Shown piece after piece: positions 10,695 to 23,800 of a DNA stretch of 64,000 nucleotides (its first letter is position 1; each line of letters begins with the position of its first letter). The notes beneath the pieces are model-generated. The model was not told the DNA's origin, did not search any database, and worked only from the letters and a program-made list of their open reading frames with translations. The position numbers were made by a program, and so were the translations under genes. Location: NCBI RefSeq assembly GCF_032854445.1, contig NC_088300.1:5764001-5828000 (forward strand). Direction: 5' to 3'. The DNA is from Liolophura sinensis. Taxonomy: Eukaryota; Mollusca; Polyplacophora; Chitonida; Chitonidae.

Positions 10695-13572
10695 AAGTTA
10701 ATTTGGTCATCGTCAATGTTGTACTGCATACCTGAAGGATGGAAAACTTTATACCTATAAAGGTTGAACTTTATACCTATAGGAAGGTAAATCAGCCACC
10801 GTCCTCCTCATGGATGCTGAACTTTATACCTATAGGAAGGTAAATTAGCCACCGTCCTTCTCATGGATGTTGTACTCTATAGCTGTAGGAAGGTAAACTG
10901 GTCACCGTCCTCCTCGTTTATGTTGAATTTTATACATGTAGGAAGGTTAATTAGCCACTGTCCTTCTCGTGGATGTTGTACTTTATAACTATAGGAAGAT
11001 AAATTTTCCACCGTCCTCCTTGTGGATGTGGTATCTTATACGTATGGGAAAGCAACTTAACCACCGTCTTCCTCATGGATGTTGTACTTTATACCAGTAG
11101 GAATGTAAATTAGCCACCGTCCTCCTCATGGATGTTGTACTTTATACCTATAGGAAGGTAAATTAACTTCCGTCCTCCTCATGGATGTTGTACTTTATAC
11201 CTATAGGAAGGTAAACTAGCAATCGTCCTCCTCATGGATGTTGCACTGTATAGTTATAAATCGATAAATCAGCCACCGTCCTCCTCGTGGATGTTGAACT
11301 TTATACATGTAGGAAGGTAAATTAGCCACTGTCCTTCTCGTGGATGTTGTACTTTATTCCTGTAGGAAGGTAAATTTTCCACCGTCCTCCTCATGGATGT
11401 TGTACTTTATACCTATAGGAAGGTAAATCAGCCACCGTCCTCCTCGTGGATGCTGTACTTTATACCTATAGGAAGGTAAATTAGCCACCGTCCTCCTCAA
11501 GGATGTTGTACTCTATACCTATAGGAAGGTAAACTGGTCACCGTCCTCCTCGTGGATGTTGAACTTTATACATGTAGGAAGGTAAATTAGCCACTGTCCT
11601 TCTCGTAGATGTTGTACTTTATTCCTGTAGGAAGGTAAATTTTCCACCGTCCTCCTCGTGGGTGTGGTACCTTATACCGGTAGGAAGTTAAATTAGCCAA
11701 CATCCTCTTCGTGGATGTTGTACCTGACACCTCCAGGAAGGTAAACTAGCCAACGTCCACCCCGTGGATGTTGTACTTTACACCTGCAGGAAGGTAATTT
11801 AGCCACCGTCCTCCTCGTGGATGTTGTACCTGACACCTGCAGGAAGGTAAACTAGCCACCGTCCTCCTCATGGATGTTGTACCTAATACCTGCAGGAAGG
11901 TAAATTAGCCACCGTCCTCCTCGTGGATGTTGTACTTTATACCAGTAGGAAGGTAAACTAGTCACCGTCCTCCTCGTGGATGTTGAACTTTATACCTATA
12001 GGAAGGTAAACTAGTCACCGTCCTCCTCAAGGATGTTGTACTCTATAGCTAAAGGAAGGTAAACTGGTCACCGTCCTCCTCGTGGATGTTGAACTTTATA
12101 CATGTAGGAAGGTAAATTAGCCACCGTCCTCCTCATGGATGTTGTACTTTATACCTATAGGAATGTAAATTACCTACCGCACTCTTCATGGATGTTGTAC
12201 TCTATAGCTAAAGGAAGGTAAACTGGTCACCGTCCTCCTCGTGGATGTTAAACTTATTACATGTAGGAAGGTAAATTAGCCACCGTCCTCCTCGTGGATG
12301 TTGTACCTTATACCGGCAGGAAGTTATATTAGCCACTGTCCTCCTCATGGATGTTGTACCTTATACCGGCAGGAAGATATATTAGCCACCGTCCTCCTCA
12401 TGGATGTTGTACCTGATACCTGCAGTAAAGTAAAGTAGCCACCATCCTCCTCGTGGAGGTTCTAACTGATACCTATAGGAAGGTAAACTAGCAACCGTCC
12501 TCTTCATTGATGTTGTACTTTATAGCTATAGGAAGGTAAATTAGCCACCGTCCTCCTCGTGGATGTTGTACTTTATACCTATATGAAGGTAAATTAGCCA
12601 CCGTCCTCCTCGTGGATGTTGTACTTTATAAGTATATGAAGGTAAATTAGCCACCGTCCTCCTCGTGGATGTTGTACCTTATACTTATGGGAAAGCAAAT
12701 TAGCCACCGTCCTCCTCGTGGATGTTGTACCTCATGCCTACATGGAGGTAAGTTAGCCACCGTCCTCCTCGTGGATGTTGTACCTTATACCTACATGGAG
12801 GTAAATTAGCCACTGTCCTCCTCATGGATGTTGTACTTTATACCAGTAGGAAGGTAAATTAGGCACAGTCCTCCTCGTGGATGTTGTACCTGACACCTCC
12901 AGAAAGGTAAACTAGCCAACGTTCTCCTCGTTTATGTTGTACTTTACACCTGAGGAAAGGTAAATTAGCCACCGTCCTCCTCGTGGATATTGTACCTAAT
13001 ACCTGCAGGAAGGTAAATTGGCCACCGCCCTCCTCATGGATGTTGTATTTTATACCTATAGTAAGGTAAATTAGCCTCCGTCTTCTTTGTAGATGTTGTA
13101 CCTGATACCTGCAGGAAGGTAAACTGGTCACCGTCCTCCTCGTGGATGTTGTACTTTACACCTGCAGGAAGGTAAATTAGCCACTGTCCTTTTCGTGGAT
13201 GTTGTACCTGATACCTGCAGTAAGGTAAAGTAGCCACCGTTCTCCTCGTGGAGGTTCTACCTGATACCTATAGGAAGGTAAACCAGCAACCGTCCTCCTC
13301 GTGGATGTTGTACTTTATAGCTATAGGAAGGTAAAGTAGCCACCGTCCTCCTCGTGGATGTTGTACTTTATACCTATATGAAGGTAAATTAGCCACCGTC
13401 CTCCTCGTGGATGTTGTACCTTTTATATGGAGGAAGGTAAATTAGCCACTGTCCTTCTCGTGGATGTTGTATCTTATACCTGTAGGAAGGTAAATTAGCC
13501 ACCGTCCTCCTCGTGGATGTTATACTTTATACCTATGGGGAGGTGAACTAGGCAAGGTCCTCCTCGTGGATC
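10695..13572 (-). repeat. 53-bp satellite array 2, inverted relative to array 1 (about 54 units)
   Basis: The unit is the reverse complement of the array-1 unit: ACTTTATACCTATAGGAAGG, then TAAATTAGCCACCGTCC, then TCCTCGTGGATGTTGT, period 53. A variant with TTATACATGTAGGAAGG occurs near 10935, 11306 and 11571 (spacings 371 = 7 x 53 and 265 = 5 x 53), so local multi-unit duplications also occurred here. Units at the left edge (from about 10695) are degenerate. Scattered pieces such as CTCCTCGTGGACG and CTGCTCATGGATG continue past the right edge to about 13850. Confidence 0.96.
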
Positions 13573-14701
13573 TTTAATATTTTTTTTTCCAGTTAGTGAT
13601 GGAGGATTATTAGGTTACTAATTAACAATGACACATTAGAGAAGGTCTTCAGGGTTACAGTAATGTCTGTGTCATCGGATAATAAGGGGTTTAAAGTGTT
13701 GAGAATTTATCTGCTCGGCTATAGGCCTATATAAATATACGGGCCTGTAGTCTCGTACCTTGCCCAATTATTCGTAAACGAACAAGTTACATGTTCCGTT
13801 CTGCTCATGGATGTCCGTTCTCCTCGTGGACGTTCTGCTCATGGATGGCGGCTGCCCAGTGCTACTCGTCCACGAGCCAGTGTTACTCTCATAATGTGTA
13901 ATAACGGGAAAGGTACGAGGTCAACTGTTGCTGGCGTGTGAAGGCAAATATGATCAACTGTAGCAGTCGACAAATTTCACGTGTAAATGATGTGGAAATT
14001 GCAACTAAAGTTTGCTGTTTTTCCCCTAGTTTTCTTGTCGATCCTTGGGAAGAGACTAAATGTTAGTTGTTAATGTTAATGTCATCCCATTAAAAAAAAA
14101 ACTCAAAAAAAAGAATTGTTGTGTATTGAACTATTGGTTTGGCTGCAGTTCTAAACCGGAGCCCCTATGTTGCTTTACACCAATCTTACATATACCTGTG
14201 TATTTGTACCTCACGTTGTAGAGATATTGATTACTTGCTGAGTAATTGCTTGTGAACAGCATGTATGCCGTTTTCTCAACGCTTATAGGTGAATAAATAA
14301 TAAATATAGCCTTAGGATTAACAGGCCAGCACAGCGCAATGACTCTGGAACCTTTCAACAATGTGGTCGCTGTGAGTTCAAGTCCAGCTCCTGCTGGCTT
14401 CCTTTCCAATCGTACGTGGGAAGGTCTGGGAAGGTGGGAAATTAATCTTTTGGTCTTTCAGGTCAGAATGAGAAGCACTTTGTGCATGATTGTTTTTCAC
14501 AAGGTCACATCTGCTTCCTTCATCAGATAATTCAGACGCACACTACTAGCATGATGGCTAATGATCTTGTGAAAACAGTCATGCACAAAGTGCTTTTTCT
14601 TGTGTTTATAGCAAACATGAAACAAATGCATAACCATATCCACTACACTTGTGTTACCATTTCTTTGTTAAGTTGATTCATGAAACTGTTTCATATTGCA
14701 G
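13573..14701. other. Region upstream of the hydrolase exons; candidate first exon only
   Basis: Contains satellite-like scraps (13795-13850), a poly-A run (14091-14110) and a SINE fragment (14322-14432). A possible start exon is ATG at 13845 (MAAAQCYSSTSQCYSHN) with a weak GTGTAA donor after 13895, in the phase 0 needed by the exon at 14702. Its overlap with satellite-derived sequence makes this doubtful. Confidence 0.3.
14322..14432 (+). mobile_element. SINE fragment (middle part)
   Basis: Matches the SINE from the late A-box area (CAGCACAGCGCAATGACTC) through the B box (GTGAGTTCAAGTCCAGCTCC) to CGTACGTGGGAAGGTCTGG. The 3' half and tail are missing. Confidence 0.8.
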
Positions 14702-14818
14702 AAAGCTGCAACAGAACTACTAGAAAATGAAGACGAAAGATTCAGTAAAGAAAAGTTAGTGTGTCCAGCGAGGAAAGTAACAGAACGGTCAATAGCTAAT
14801 CTTCGTTTCTTGCAAAAG
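14702..14818 (+). CDS. Hydrolase exon a (first one securely seen)
   Basis: 39 codons, phase 0 at both ends, acceptor TTTCATATTGCAG, donor GTAACTG. It encodes KAATELLENEDERFSKEKLV and on to ...LRFLQK, helical and charged. An in-frame TGA lies just upstream with no ATG between, so this is an internal exon. Confidence 0.8.
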
Positions 14819-17800
14819 GTAACTGTGAATATCAGTGTTTGCCCATACTCCTAACTGTACGTTCCGCTCTCTGCGCTCGGTTTACATTACTGCCACCACT
14901 AGACAAGCTTGACCTTTGGAGCCTGTGCGACACACCTAGGATTGTTTAGGCCTAGCCTCACCAGTTGTTTCGTCGAGAGGAACTATTTAATCAACATTCA
15001 TCAATAAAATTGTTTCAGGTTTTGGTTAGAATCATGTTGTACATACTCAAAATAAAGAAATGCACGTGTATAAAATATCATTAAAAACAAAGGTTGAAAC
15101 TGTTTTCTGAATTCACTCCCTGATTTTGGTGTTGTTCAAAATTTCTGTACAAAATTTGCTAGTGGTGGCAGTGATGTAAAGTGAATGTTGAGAGCGTAAG
15201 GAGTATGGTGTTTGCCTTGTGGTTAAAAGTACAATGTATGTCTGAAAATCAAACCCGTGAAACTTTCCGTTTAATCTATGGCTACTTTTCTCTTTTAGAT
15301 GTTTGTGATGTTGATGCAGGCTGTGACATTTTTGATATTAGGTCATCAGTCATACATGTCAATTTAATGTTTCATTTTTTCTGTGGTTATTGGCCTGTGT
15401 GTTGCTGTCTTTTCGGTTATAGCTTGAAGTCAGGAAGTTTTGTCAGGTATCTGTTGATGAAGTTTTATACGGGGGCAATAGATCTAGGGTCAATCCTGGG
15501 TCAGGTCACACCTAAAACATTACACGAGGAAGTTGTAACATCCTTGCTTGGGCTTCGGCATGAAGGGGATAGTGCAATGACTAGTTGACACGTATCAGGA
15601 TAATGGCTCGGGCGGGGCGGCTTACTTGCCTTCGGTAAGGCCTCTCAGTGAAGCAGCACTAGATAAAGTGGTGGAAATCTGTCCTGCAACAAGGAGGCAC
15701 ATTACATGCACTCTGAGGATTCCTTCATCATCATATGACTAAAAAATTGTTGAGAACTACATCACACCCTAAGCACTCACTGAGTCTGATAATTCTGCGT
15801 AGGACATGGCATGTGTTATCTTCACTGCCTAAAACTAATTGTTAACAATTAAGATGATATTGGATATACCAATCAGTTGAATGATTATTGTGAGTATTAA
15901 TTGATAAGGGTAGAGGAAGTAGTAATGTACTGGTACTAGCATTGTGATCATGTTGCACACAGATTTTCTTCTCAGTTCCAGGATGTTCCTAAAGGGGAGA
16001 TAACCCCTTGTGTCCTGCAGCTCGTGAAGAGTTCTCCATCAGAGGGCTGGCTGTGGTCAGTACTGGGTGATGTGTACTTGGCACAAGGAATGAACAGTCA
16101 AGCTAACACATGCTTCAAACAAGCTGTGAAGCTGTCAGGCAAAATAAGCCCCCAGGTAAAAGAATGGCACTTCATTGGCCCATTTGTCATAGGAAAAACA
16201 GAACTAGATGGCGATCCTGTTGAGTATTTTGGAGGAATCAGAAATATTTCAAGATTTAGATTGAAAAAAGGTGTTAAGTACTTCTCAGAATTAATCCCAG
16301 GTGGGGAAATAACGTGGAAAGTTTTTTCATCATCAGGTCACGAAAACAGTTTATCTGGGATAAAAATATCCTCGGAGGTGAACTGGAATGACTTGGTGAG
16401 CTCTCTCGGATCGATGGGTATAACTGAATGGCAAGGCTGGGTTGTTGGAGAATTCGCTGTCAACGAGAAAGATTTGAACATCGTAGTTCAGTGTTTAGGT
16501 GTACATACTGTGTACGTTGATGATTTTGTTTTGACTGGCGATGTGTATCACCGTGAGAAATTCTGGTTCAGTACCACACTGGGACGAGGTCTGCACACCC
16601 TCTATATCCGTCTCAGGACAAAGGTTCTCCAGAACTTCAAGTGTTCCCTGCGTCTTGCCCCGTCAAGTTTTGCTATGCTGTCGCCGTCATTTCTGCCTGA
16701 CCTTCTGGATGGATATCTTTTCAGCTCATACCTCAGCCTTCCAGTCGCCAATCATCACCGCTCCAAGTGGCTCAGGGTCACCAAGGTGTCCAGGGAGAGA
16801 CAATCTAGAGCTGATTCTATTCCACTTACAGCCATTCAGGCTGATGATGGACAGTTTGCTGTGGCTCCAGGTCAAACTCGTCCAGTCATTATCAAGTTGG
16901 TGTCAAAGTCAGCAGAGATCACTTCTGGTTGCCATGACATTGACCTTGTGCTAAAGGTGACAACTACAGAAGGTCAGCAAGACCTGCCCATTACTCTCAG
17001 GTGTCGCAAGTCCACAGAATCTTTCCTCTTCACATTTCTTGACCATGATGGCTCTGTACAGCACGGTGCTGCGATCCAGCCACTGGAAGAGTGTGACTTT
17101 AAAGACAGACAGACAGACAGCCCTTCATGTCCAGTACTTCTGACTCTGCACGGGACAACAGTGCCTCCCCAAAACCAGGCTGACAGTTACAAACACATGG
17201 TCAATAATGAGTTTGTGTTTGGGGTGAAGGGGGCATGGCTGCTGGCTCCTACTCGGTATCGGCATTTCCATAATCACAACAAAACTATGGTGCATTGTAT
17301 ACATAGCTGGATAATATAATGGATAATGTAATGAAATGTAAACTTTTTCTATGTTAACTTCTATGTTGACTGTTGTGTAATATTAGTATGTGCTGTTATA
17401 TATCTGTGCATCAGAATGACAGAATTTTTTCAAAATTTTTATCAGAGCCAATTTAGATGCATGTGAAATCGTGTGTAATTCCATAGACGCTTACTTGTGT
17501 AAAATTCTGGAAACCTGTACTTTTATTACGTGTTTCATAAAAATTTGCATATCATAGACATGAAAATGTCTCACATGAGCAGACAGACGTGTGATTGACA
17601 TGAGGTGTTTGTCATCCTCAGGCACGGCGCTCACAACTGGGAGGGGCCAGGAGCTTTGACAGCTATGACAGCTCTCCAGAGACTTTATGAACTCACCAAT
17701 CACCATCACTGGATCAAACAGAAGGCATCTGTACACCATGTTATATTTGCTGGTGAGAAGTTTACAGGTGTAATGTATAATCATGTAGGACACCTCTGTG

Positions 17801-20800
17801 GCTGAGGAGTTAGCACGCCAGCACAATACAGTGGCTCAGGAGCCTCTCACTAGTGCGGTAGCTGTGAGTTCAAGTCCAGCTCAACACCCATTAAATAAAT
17901 AAATAAATAGAATCACATGTATGACCTTCCCTGGCTCAGATGCTTAAAACGCTGGCTCTTTGCAACTATCAGGTCATTGACCGATACAGTTGCAAGTTAG
18001 AATCAGTCTTTCACTCTTTCAGGTGCGGCTTTTTGTGAAAAGGTTTGCTCTGGAAAACAGTGGTTATTTGGAGAGGAGCCTACCACAATCAGGGTTTCCT
18101 ACGTCATTCATGTGAGTTAGACTTCTGTAAAGACGAACAGATCTCAACAAATTAGTTAAGGTGTTAAAGTCCAGCTGCTGTTGATTTGAGCAAAGCTTAG
18201 TGTCATCCATTTAGCTTTGTATAATGAGTCCATGCAGTGACAAACTGCCAGCAGTATGATGGAAGTTAATATATCACTCCACAAGGGGACATCACTCTGG
18301 TATTTTCCCTCATGAATTGCGCATTCTAGCTTTGGCTGGTTCTGTGGAAGTGTTAAACACTTTGGACAAATTGGAACATATAACAAGATAAAATGGCTTC
18401 TCTGCTGGTCTGTTCACTAATCAAGTAAAAACTTCTATCATCTTCTGACACATGAAGACTAATTACAGGGATGATCGACATATTCTTGAAGATGTAAAGA
18501 AAGACATTGAAAGGGATGTTAATCATTCATGCAGATGCTGGTAAACATTTCATCATCACCTTGAAAATCTGGATTTATTACCATTCTAAGGTTTCAGTGT
18601 AATTGTCTCCCTTTAGGTCATTCTATGGGGGGTCATGGAGCATGGCATGTGGCCACACATTTCCCTGACCGTGCCCTAGCTCTCATTCCATTGGCTGGTT
18701 GGATCAAGAAGGAGGAGTATGGAGACAGTAACCTTTTCTTTAAGTGAGTGCATACATAAACATGCATTAAACTGAGATTGTTTTAATGTACAACTGACAG
18801 TACATGAGCACATGATTGGCATCATATACATGCATATACTTGACTGACATATCTTAACTACAGTGATGATCTGCCATGAATAAGTGACTGACCTCTTATC
18901 ATTTAAGGGAGCTGTTATTGGCCCAGTGGTTAAGGTTCATATCTGTCTGTCACATGTGTGAAAGTACGTCAGTGACTTGCCACAGGTTGGTGGTTTACCC
19001 TGGGGACTGCGGTTTCCACCAATTATAAAACTGAATCCCATCATGTAAGTGAAATGTTGCAGCTCTAAACAATGATTAAATAAATCTTTTGGTCTGGAAC
19101 ATTAAATGTATAACTGTTCTGAGTATTATACTGTATCTGTTTTGCTTAGACATGACATATCCACCAGTCACACAGATCCTGCAGTGAAGGCCATAATGGA
19201 GGCATGTATAGCGGAGAATGATGTGGATAGGCTTGTGTCTAATCTACAGGTAATAACCTATCTGAGTACACCTGTCTGTGTGCCTGTCTGTGTGTTTGAC
19301 TCTGTCTAGTCGTCAGCTTGACTCCATTTCATATGGAGGCGTGTATAGCATAGAATAATGTGGACAGACTTTTGCCTGTTTGTCTCTGGGCCTTCAATGT
19401 GTTCACTTATTCTGTCCACTGGTCTTCAGCTGACTTATGTCTCTGTCAGAATAATTAAGAGAGAACTATGGTGATTTTGAATCATACACCAAACAATGAA
19501 TCATTTTGCCGTTATTATTTGCACAAGTAAATATTCACTTGCTGATTGTATCTCATGAGCTAGTCATCTCATGATCTCTTGTTTTCTCATCAGGGGATCC
19601 CAGTGTTGACGCGGATAGGTGACCAGGATCGCACGGTGCACCCGTTTTTCTCTCGCAGGATGTTCCGACGACTCATGGAGGAGAAGATTGATGCCAGTTA
19701 CACAGAGCTGAAAGGGAAGGAGCACTGGTGGTGGGACACCTGGTGAGGTTATCTCCCCTGTTCTGGTGTCTGTAAAACTATTAAATAACATAACTCTGTC
19801 AAACAACATCACGGCTAGAATTTAAGCAGGAAGTCTAACTGGCCAGCAGGACCAGTATACTCAGAGTTCTACTGGTCCGACCGTAAGTTTACTGGTCCTG
19901 AGAAAATGAAAAGGACACGCTTGATACCGCCATAACAAGCATCTTAATAAAACGGCTCATTTTTCTTTGGAAACGAATCATTGGGTGTTACAAGTGTAGG
20001 TCTTACTTGAAACCAAAAAATTCCTAATTTTACATTTACAAATTACCTGAGTACATAAGTACTGTATTTCAGCTTAAGTTTCATCTTTGGTATGTAAAAT
20101 GGACAAACCTTAAAGTGACACTTTTGGTGCTAATCAAACTTTACCCCAAAACTCTTCAAGTGGCAAAGCAATTGTTTTGCTGTGAGCAATTAAAACAATG
20201 AGAAATCCATAACAAGGGCTAATATATTAGCAGTAACTGTAAGCATTATACTTCAATTATGACAGCAGACAGTGAGCTGCTGGTCATTCAGGTTTAACTG
20301 GATAACCCTACGGTGACTGGTCAGTCACGAAGTGTCACTTAATGGATGCCTTTATTTTCACTCTAAATATGCACAGTTACTACAAACAACATTTGTGCCA
20401 CATTAGTCTACTTAAATGATTGTCTGTTAACCTTGCTTTCTTTTCAGGAGGCTTAGCTCTGTCTCTGTCTAAGTATCGCCACATTGCGACCTTGTTGTTG
20501 TTGATTTATTGCTGCGGTTAGAGACATACAAATTGATAATTTGTACTGGGTGTATGTACGTGATATGATATTCATGCTATGAGAGAGGCTGTTTTTTATC
20601 GACTGTACTTGCCTGCCAGTCAGATCACCTGTCCGACGCACCCGATACATCGCTCGTTTTTTTTTTTTTTTGGGGGGGGGGGGGGGAGGTTCTGCACTTG
20701 AAACTTCCGTTTCATAATGATGTCGACCAGAACTCTTCGTACATTGCTCGGGTGTTTCCGTCTACCAAACTATGAGCAGTGTGTAACAGAACCCCGTCAT

Positions 20801-23800
20801 CGCATGACGAGAATGACTGCTGTTTTTCAGCAAGCCGCACTCCATGTATGAGCGACATTTATGCTGCCGATGTATTAAAAAAAAATTTCAGTGGCCTCGG
20901 ACCACCAGACCAGCACTAATTTCGAGCCCTGAACATATAAACTCAATGTGGCTCTCCCAGATAATACTTCCAATAAAAGCAATTGGAGTTTTAGTCCAGC
21001 TACTTCCATTTTCTCTATAAATTGTTATGTTGCAATATCAGGTGTTTGATGAGATGCAATGTGCTTGCCATCTCTTAGCTCAGTGGTTTCTACATGACTT
21101 ACGATCTGTTCGCTCACATACTCTTGGAGATAATCATGTACAGCATAGCATAACTCATGCAGTGTTCTAGACCAGTCCAGTCTGTCACCTGACTCAAGCT
21201 TCACAAGGGATTGGGAGTACCTGTAGATGGAGAATCATGTAAAGAGCGTGGAGTTATGCAATTTTCTAGACCAGTCCGGTCTGTCACCTGACTCAAGCTT
21301 CAGAAGGGATTGTAAGTACCTGTAGATGGAGAATGATATAAAGAGCGTGGAGTTATGCAATGTTCTAGACCAGTCCGATCTCTCACCTGACTCAAGCTTC
21401 ACAAGGGATTGGGAGTACCTGTAGATGGAGAATGATATAAAGAGCATGGACATGCAATGTTCTAGACCAGTCCGGTCTGTCACCTGACTCAAGCTTCAGA
21501 AGGGATTGGGAGTACCTGTAGATGGAGAATGATATAAATAGCATGGACATGCAATGTTCTAGACCAGTCCGGTCTGTCACCTGACTCAAGCTTCAGAAGG
21601 GATTGGGAGTACCTGTAGATGGAGAATGATGTAAAGGGTGTGGAGTTATGCAATGTTCTAGACCAGTCCGGTCTGTCACCTGACTCAAGCTTCAGAAGGG
21701 ATTGGGAGTACCTGTAGATGGAGAATGATATAAAGAGCGTGGAGTTATGCAATTTTCTAGACCAGTCCGGTCTGTCACCTGACTCAAACTTCAGAAGGGA
21801 TTGTAAGTAGCTGTAGAAGGAGAATGATATAAAGAACATGGACATGCAATGTTCTAGACCAGTCCGATCTCTCACCTGACTCAAGCTTCAGAAGGGATTG
21901 TAAGTACCTGTAGATGGAGAATCATGTAAAGAGCGTGGAGTTATGCAATGTTCTAGACCAGTCCGATCTGTCACCTGACTCAAGCTTCAGAAGGGATTGA
22001 GAGTACCTGTAGATGGAGAATCATATAAAGAACATGGACATGCAATGTTCTAGACCAGTCCGATCTCTCACCTGACTCAAGCTTCAGAAGGGATTGTAAG
22101 TAGCTGTAGAAGGAGAATGATATAAAGAACATGGACATGCAATGTTCTAGACCAGTCCGATCTCTCACCTGACTCAAGCTTCAGAAGGGATTGTAAGTAG
22201 CTGTAGAAGGAGAATCATATAAAGAACATGGACATGCAATGTTCTAGACCAGTCCGGTCTGTCACCTGACTCAAGCTTCAGAAGGGATTGAGAGTACCTG
22301 TAGATGGAGAATCATATAAAGAACATGGACATGCAATGTTCTAGACCAGTCCGGTCTGTCACCTGACTCAAGCTTCAGAAGGGATTGTAAGTACCTGTAG
22401 AAGGAGAATCATATAAAGAACATGGACATGCAATGTTCTAGACCAGTCCGATCTGTCACCTGACTCAAGCTTCAGAAGGGATTGTAAGTAACTGTAGATG
22501 GAGAATCATATAAAGAACATGGACATGCAATGTTCTAGACCAGTCCGATCTGTCACCTGACTCAAGCTTCAGAAGGGATTGTAAGTACCTGTAGAAGGAG
22601 AATCATATAAAGAACATGGACATGCAATGTTCTAGACCAGTCCGATCTCTCACCTGACTCAAGCTTCAGAAGGGATTGTAAGTAGCTGTAGAAGGAGAAT
22701 CATATAAAGAACATGGACATGCAATGTTCTAGACCACTCCGGTCTGTCACCTGACTCAAGCTTCAGAAGGGATTGAGAGTACCTGTAGATGGAGAATCAT
22801 ATAAAGAACATGGACATGCAATGTTCTAGACCAGTCCGATCTCTCACCTGACTCAAGCTTCAGAAGGGATTGTAAGTAGCTGTAGATGGAGAATGATATA
22901 AAGAGCATGGACATGCAATGTTCTAGACCAGTCCGATCTCTCACCTGACTCAAGCTTCAGAAGGGATTGAGAGTACCTGTAGATGGAGAATGATATAAAG
23001 AACATGGACATGCAATGTTCTAGACCAGTCCGATCTCTCACCTGACTCAAGCTTCAGAAGGGATTGTAAGTAGCTGTAGAAGGAGAATCATATAAAGAAC
23101 ATGGACATGCAATGTTCTAGACCAGTCCGGTCTGTCACCTGACTCAAGCTTCAGAAGGGATTGAGAGTACCTGTAGATGGAGAATGATATAAAGAACATG
23201 GACATGCAGTGTTCTAGACCAGTCCGATCTCTCACCTGACTCAAGCTTCAGAAGGGATTGTAAGTACCTGTAGATGGAGAATCATATAAAGAACATGGAC
23301 ATGCAATGTTCTAGACCAGTCCGGTCTGTCACCTGACTCAAGCTTCAGAAGGGATTGTAAGTACCTGTAGATGGAGAATCATGTAAAGAGCGTGGAGTTA
23401 TGCAATGTTCTAGACCAGTCCGATCTCTCACCTGACTCAAGCTTCAGAAGGGATTGTAAGTAGCTGTAGAAGGAGAATCATATGAAGAACATGGACATGC
23501 AATGTTCTAGACCAGTCCGATCTGTCACCTGACTCAAGCTTCAGAAGGGATTGTAAGTAGCTGTAGAAGGAGAATCATATTAAGAGCGTGGCACTTTTCT
23601 CTCTATTTATACACTTCTTGTTACGTCATGGAATTTGTAAGATTCCCAAAGAAGTGTGGAGTTCACATGACAAAGCTCTCTTTGCTCTCCTCCATCTGTA
23701 AAGCTGACCACCACCGTCCATATATATATATATATATATATATGCGCGATATATATGGGTGTATCGCATGAAGCAATAGCAAAATAAATAAATGTTGCAC

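Noticed and set aside
12859-13237. Minus-strand open frames inside the 53-bp satellite
   Set aside because: The unit length is not a multiple of 3 and the frames read the same repeat in rotating frames; they are chance products of the array.
13845-13895. Certain first exon of the hydrolase (MAAAQ...)
   Set aside because: Phase fits, but the donor is weak and the sequence overlaps satellite-like pieces, so it is kept only as a low-confidence candidate.
15181-15588. 135-codon plus-strand frame in the intron before hydrolase exon b
   Set aside because: Overlaps the interspersed repeat, has no recognised domain, and does not fit the phase of the flanking exons.
21235-23244. Series of 65-131-codon minus-strand frames with a DRTGLEH-type repeat
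   Set aside because: They recur every 97 bp with the minisatellite and lie within an intron of a plus-strand gene; no independent gene evidence.
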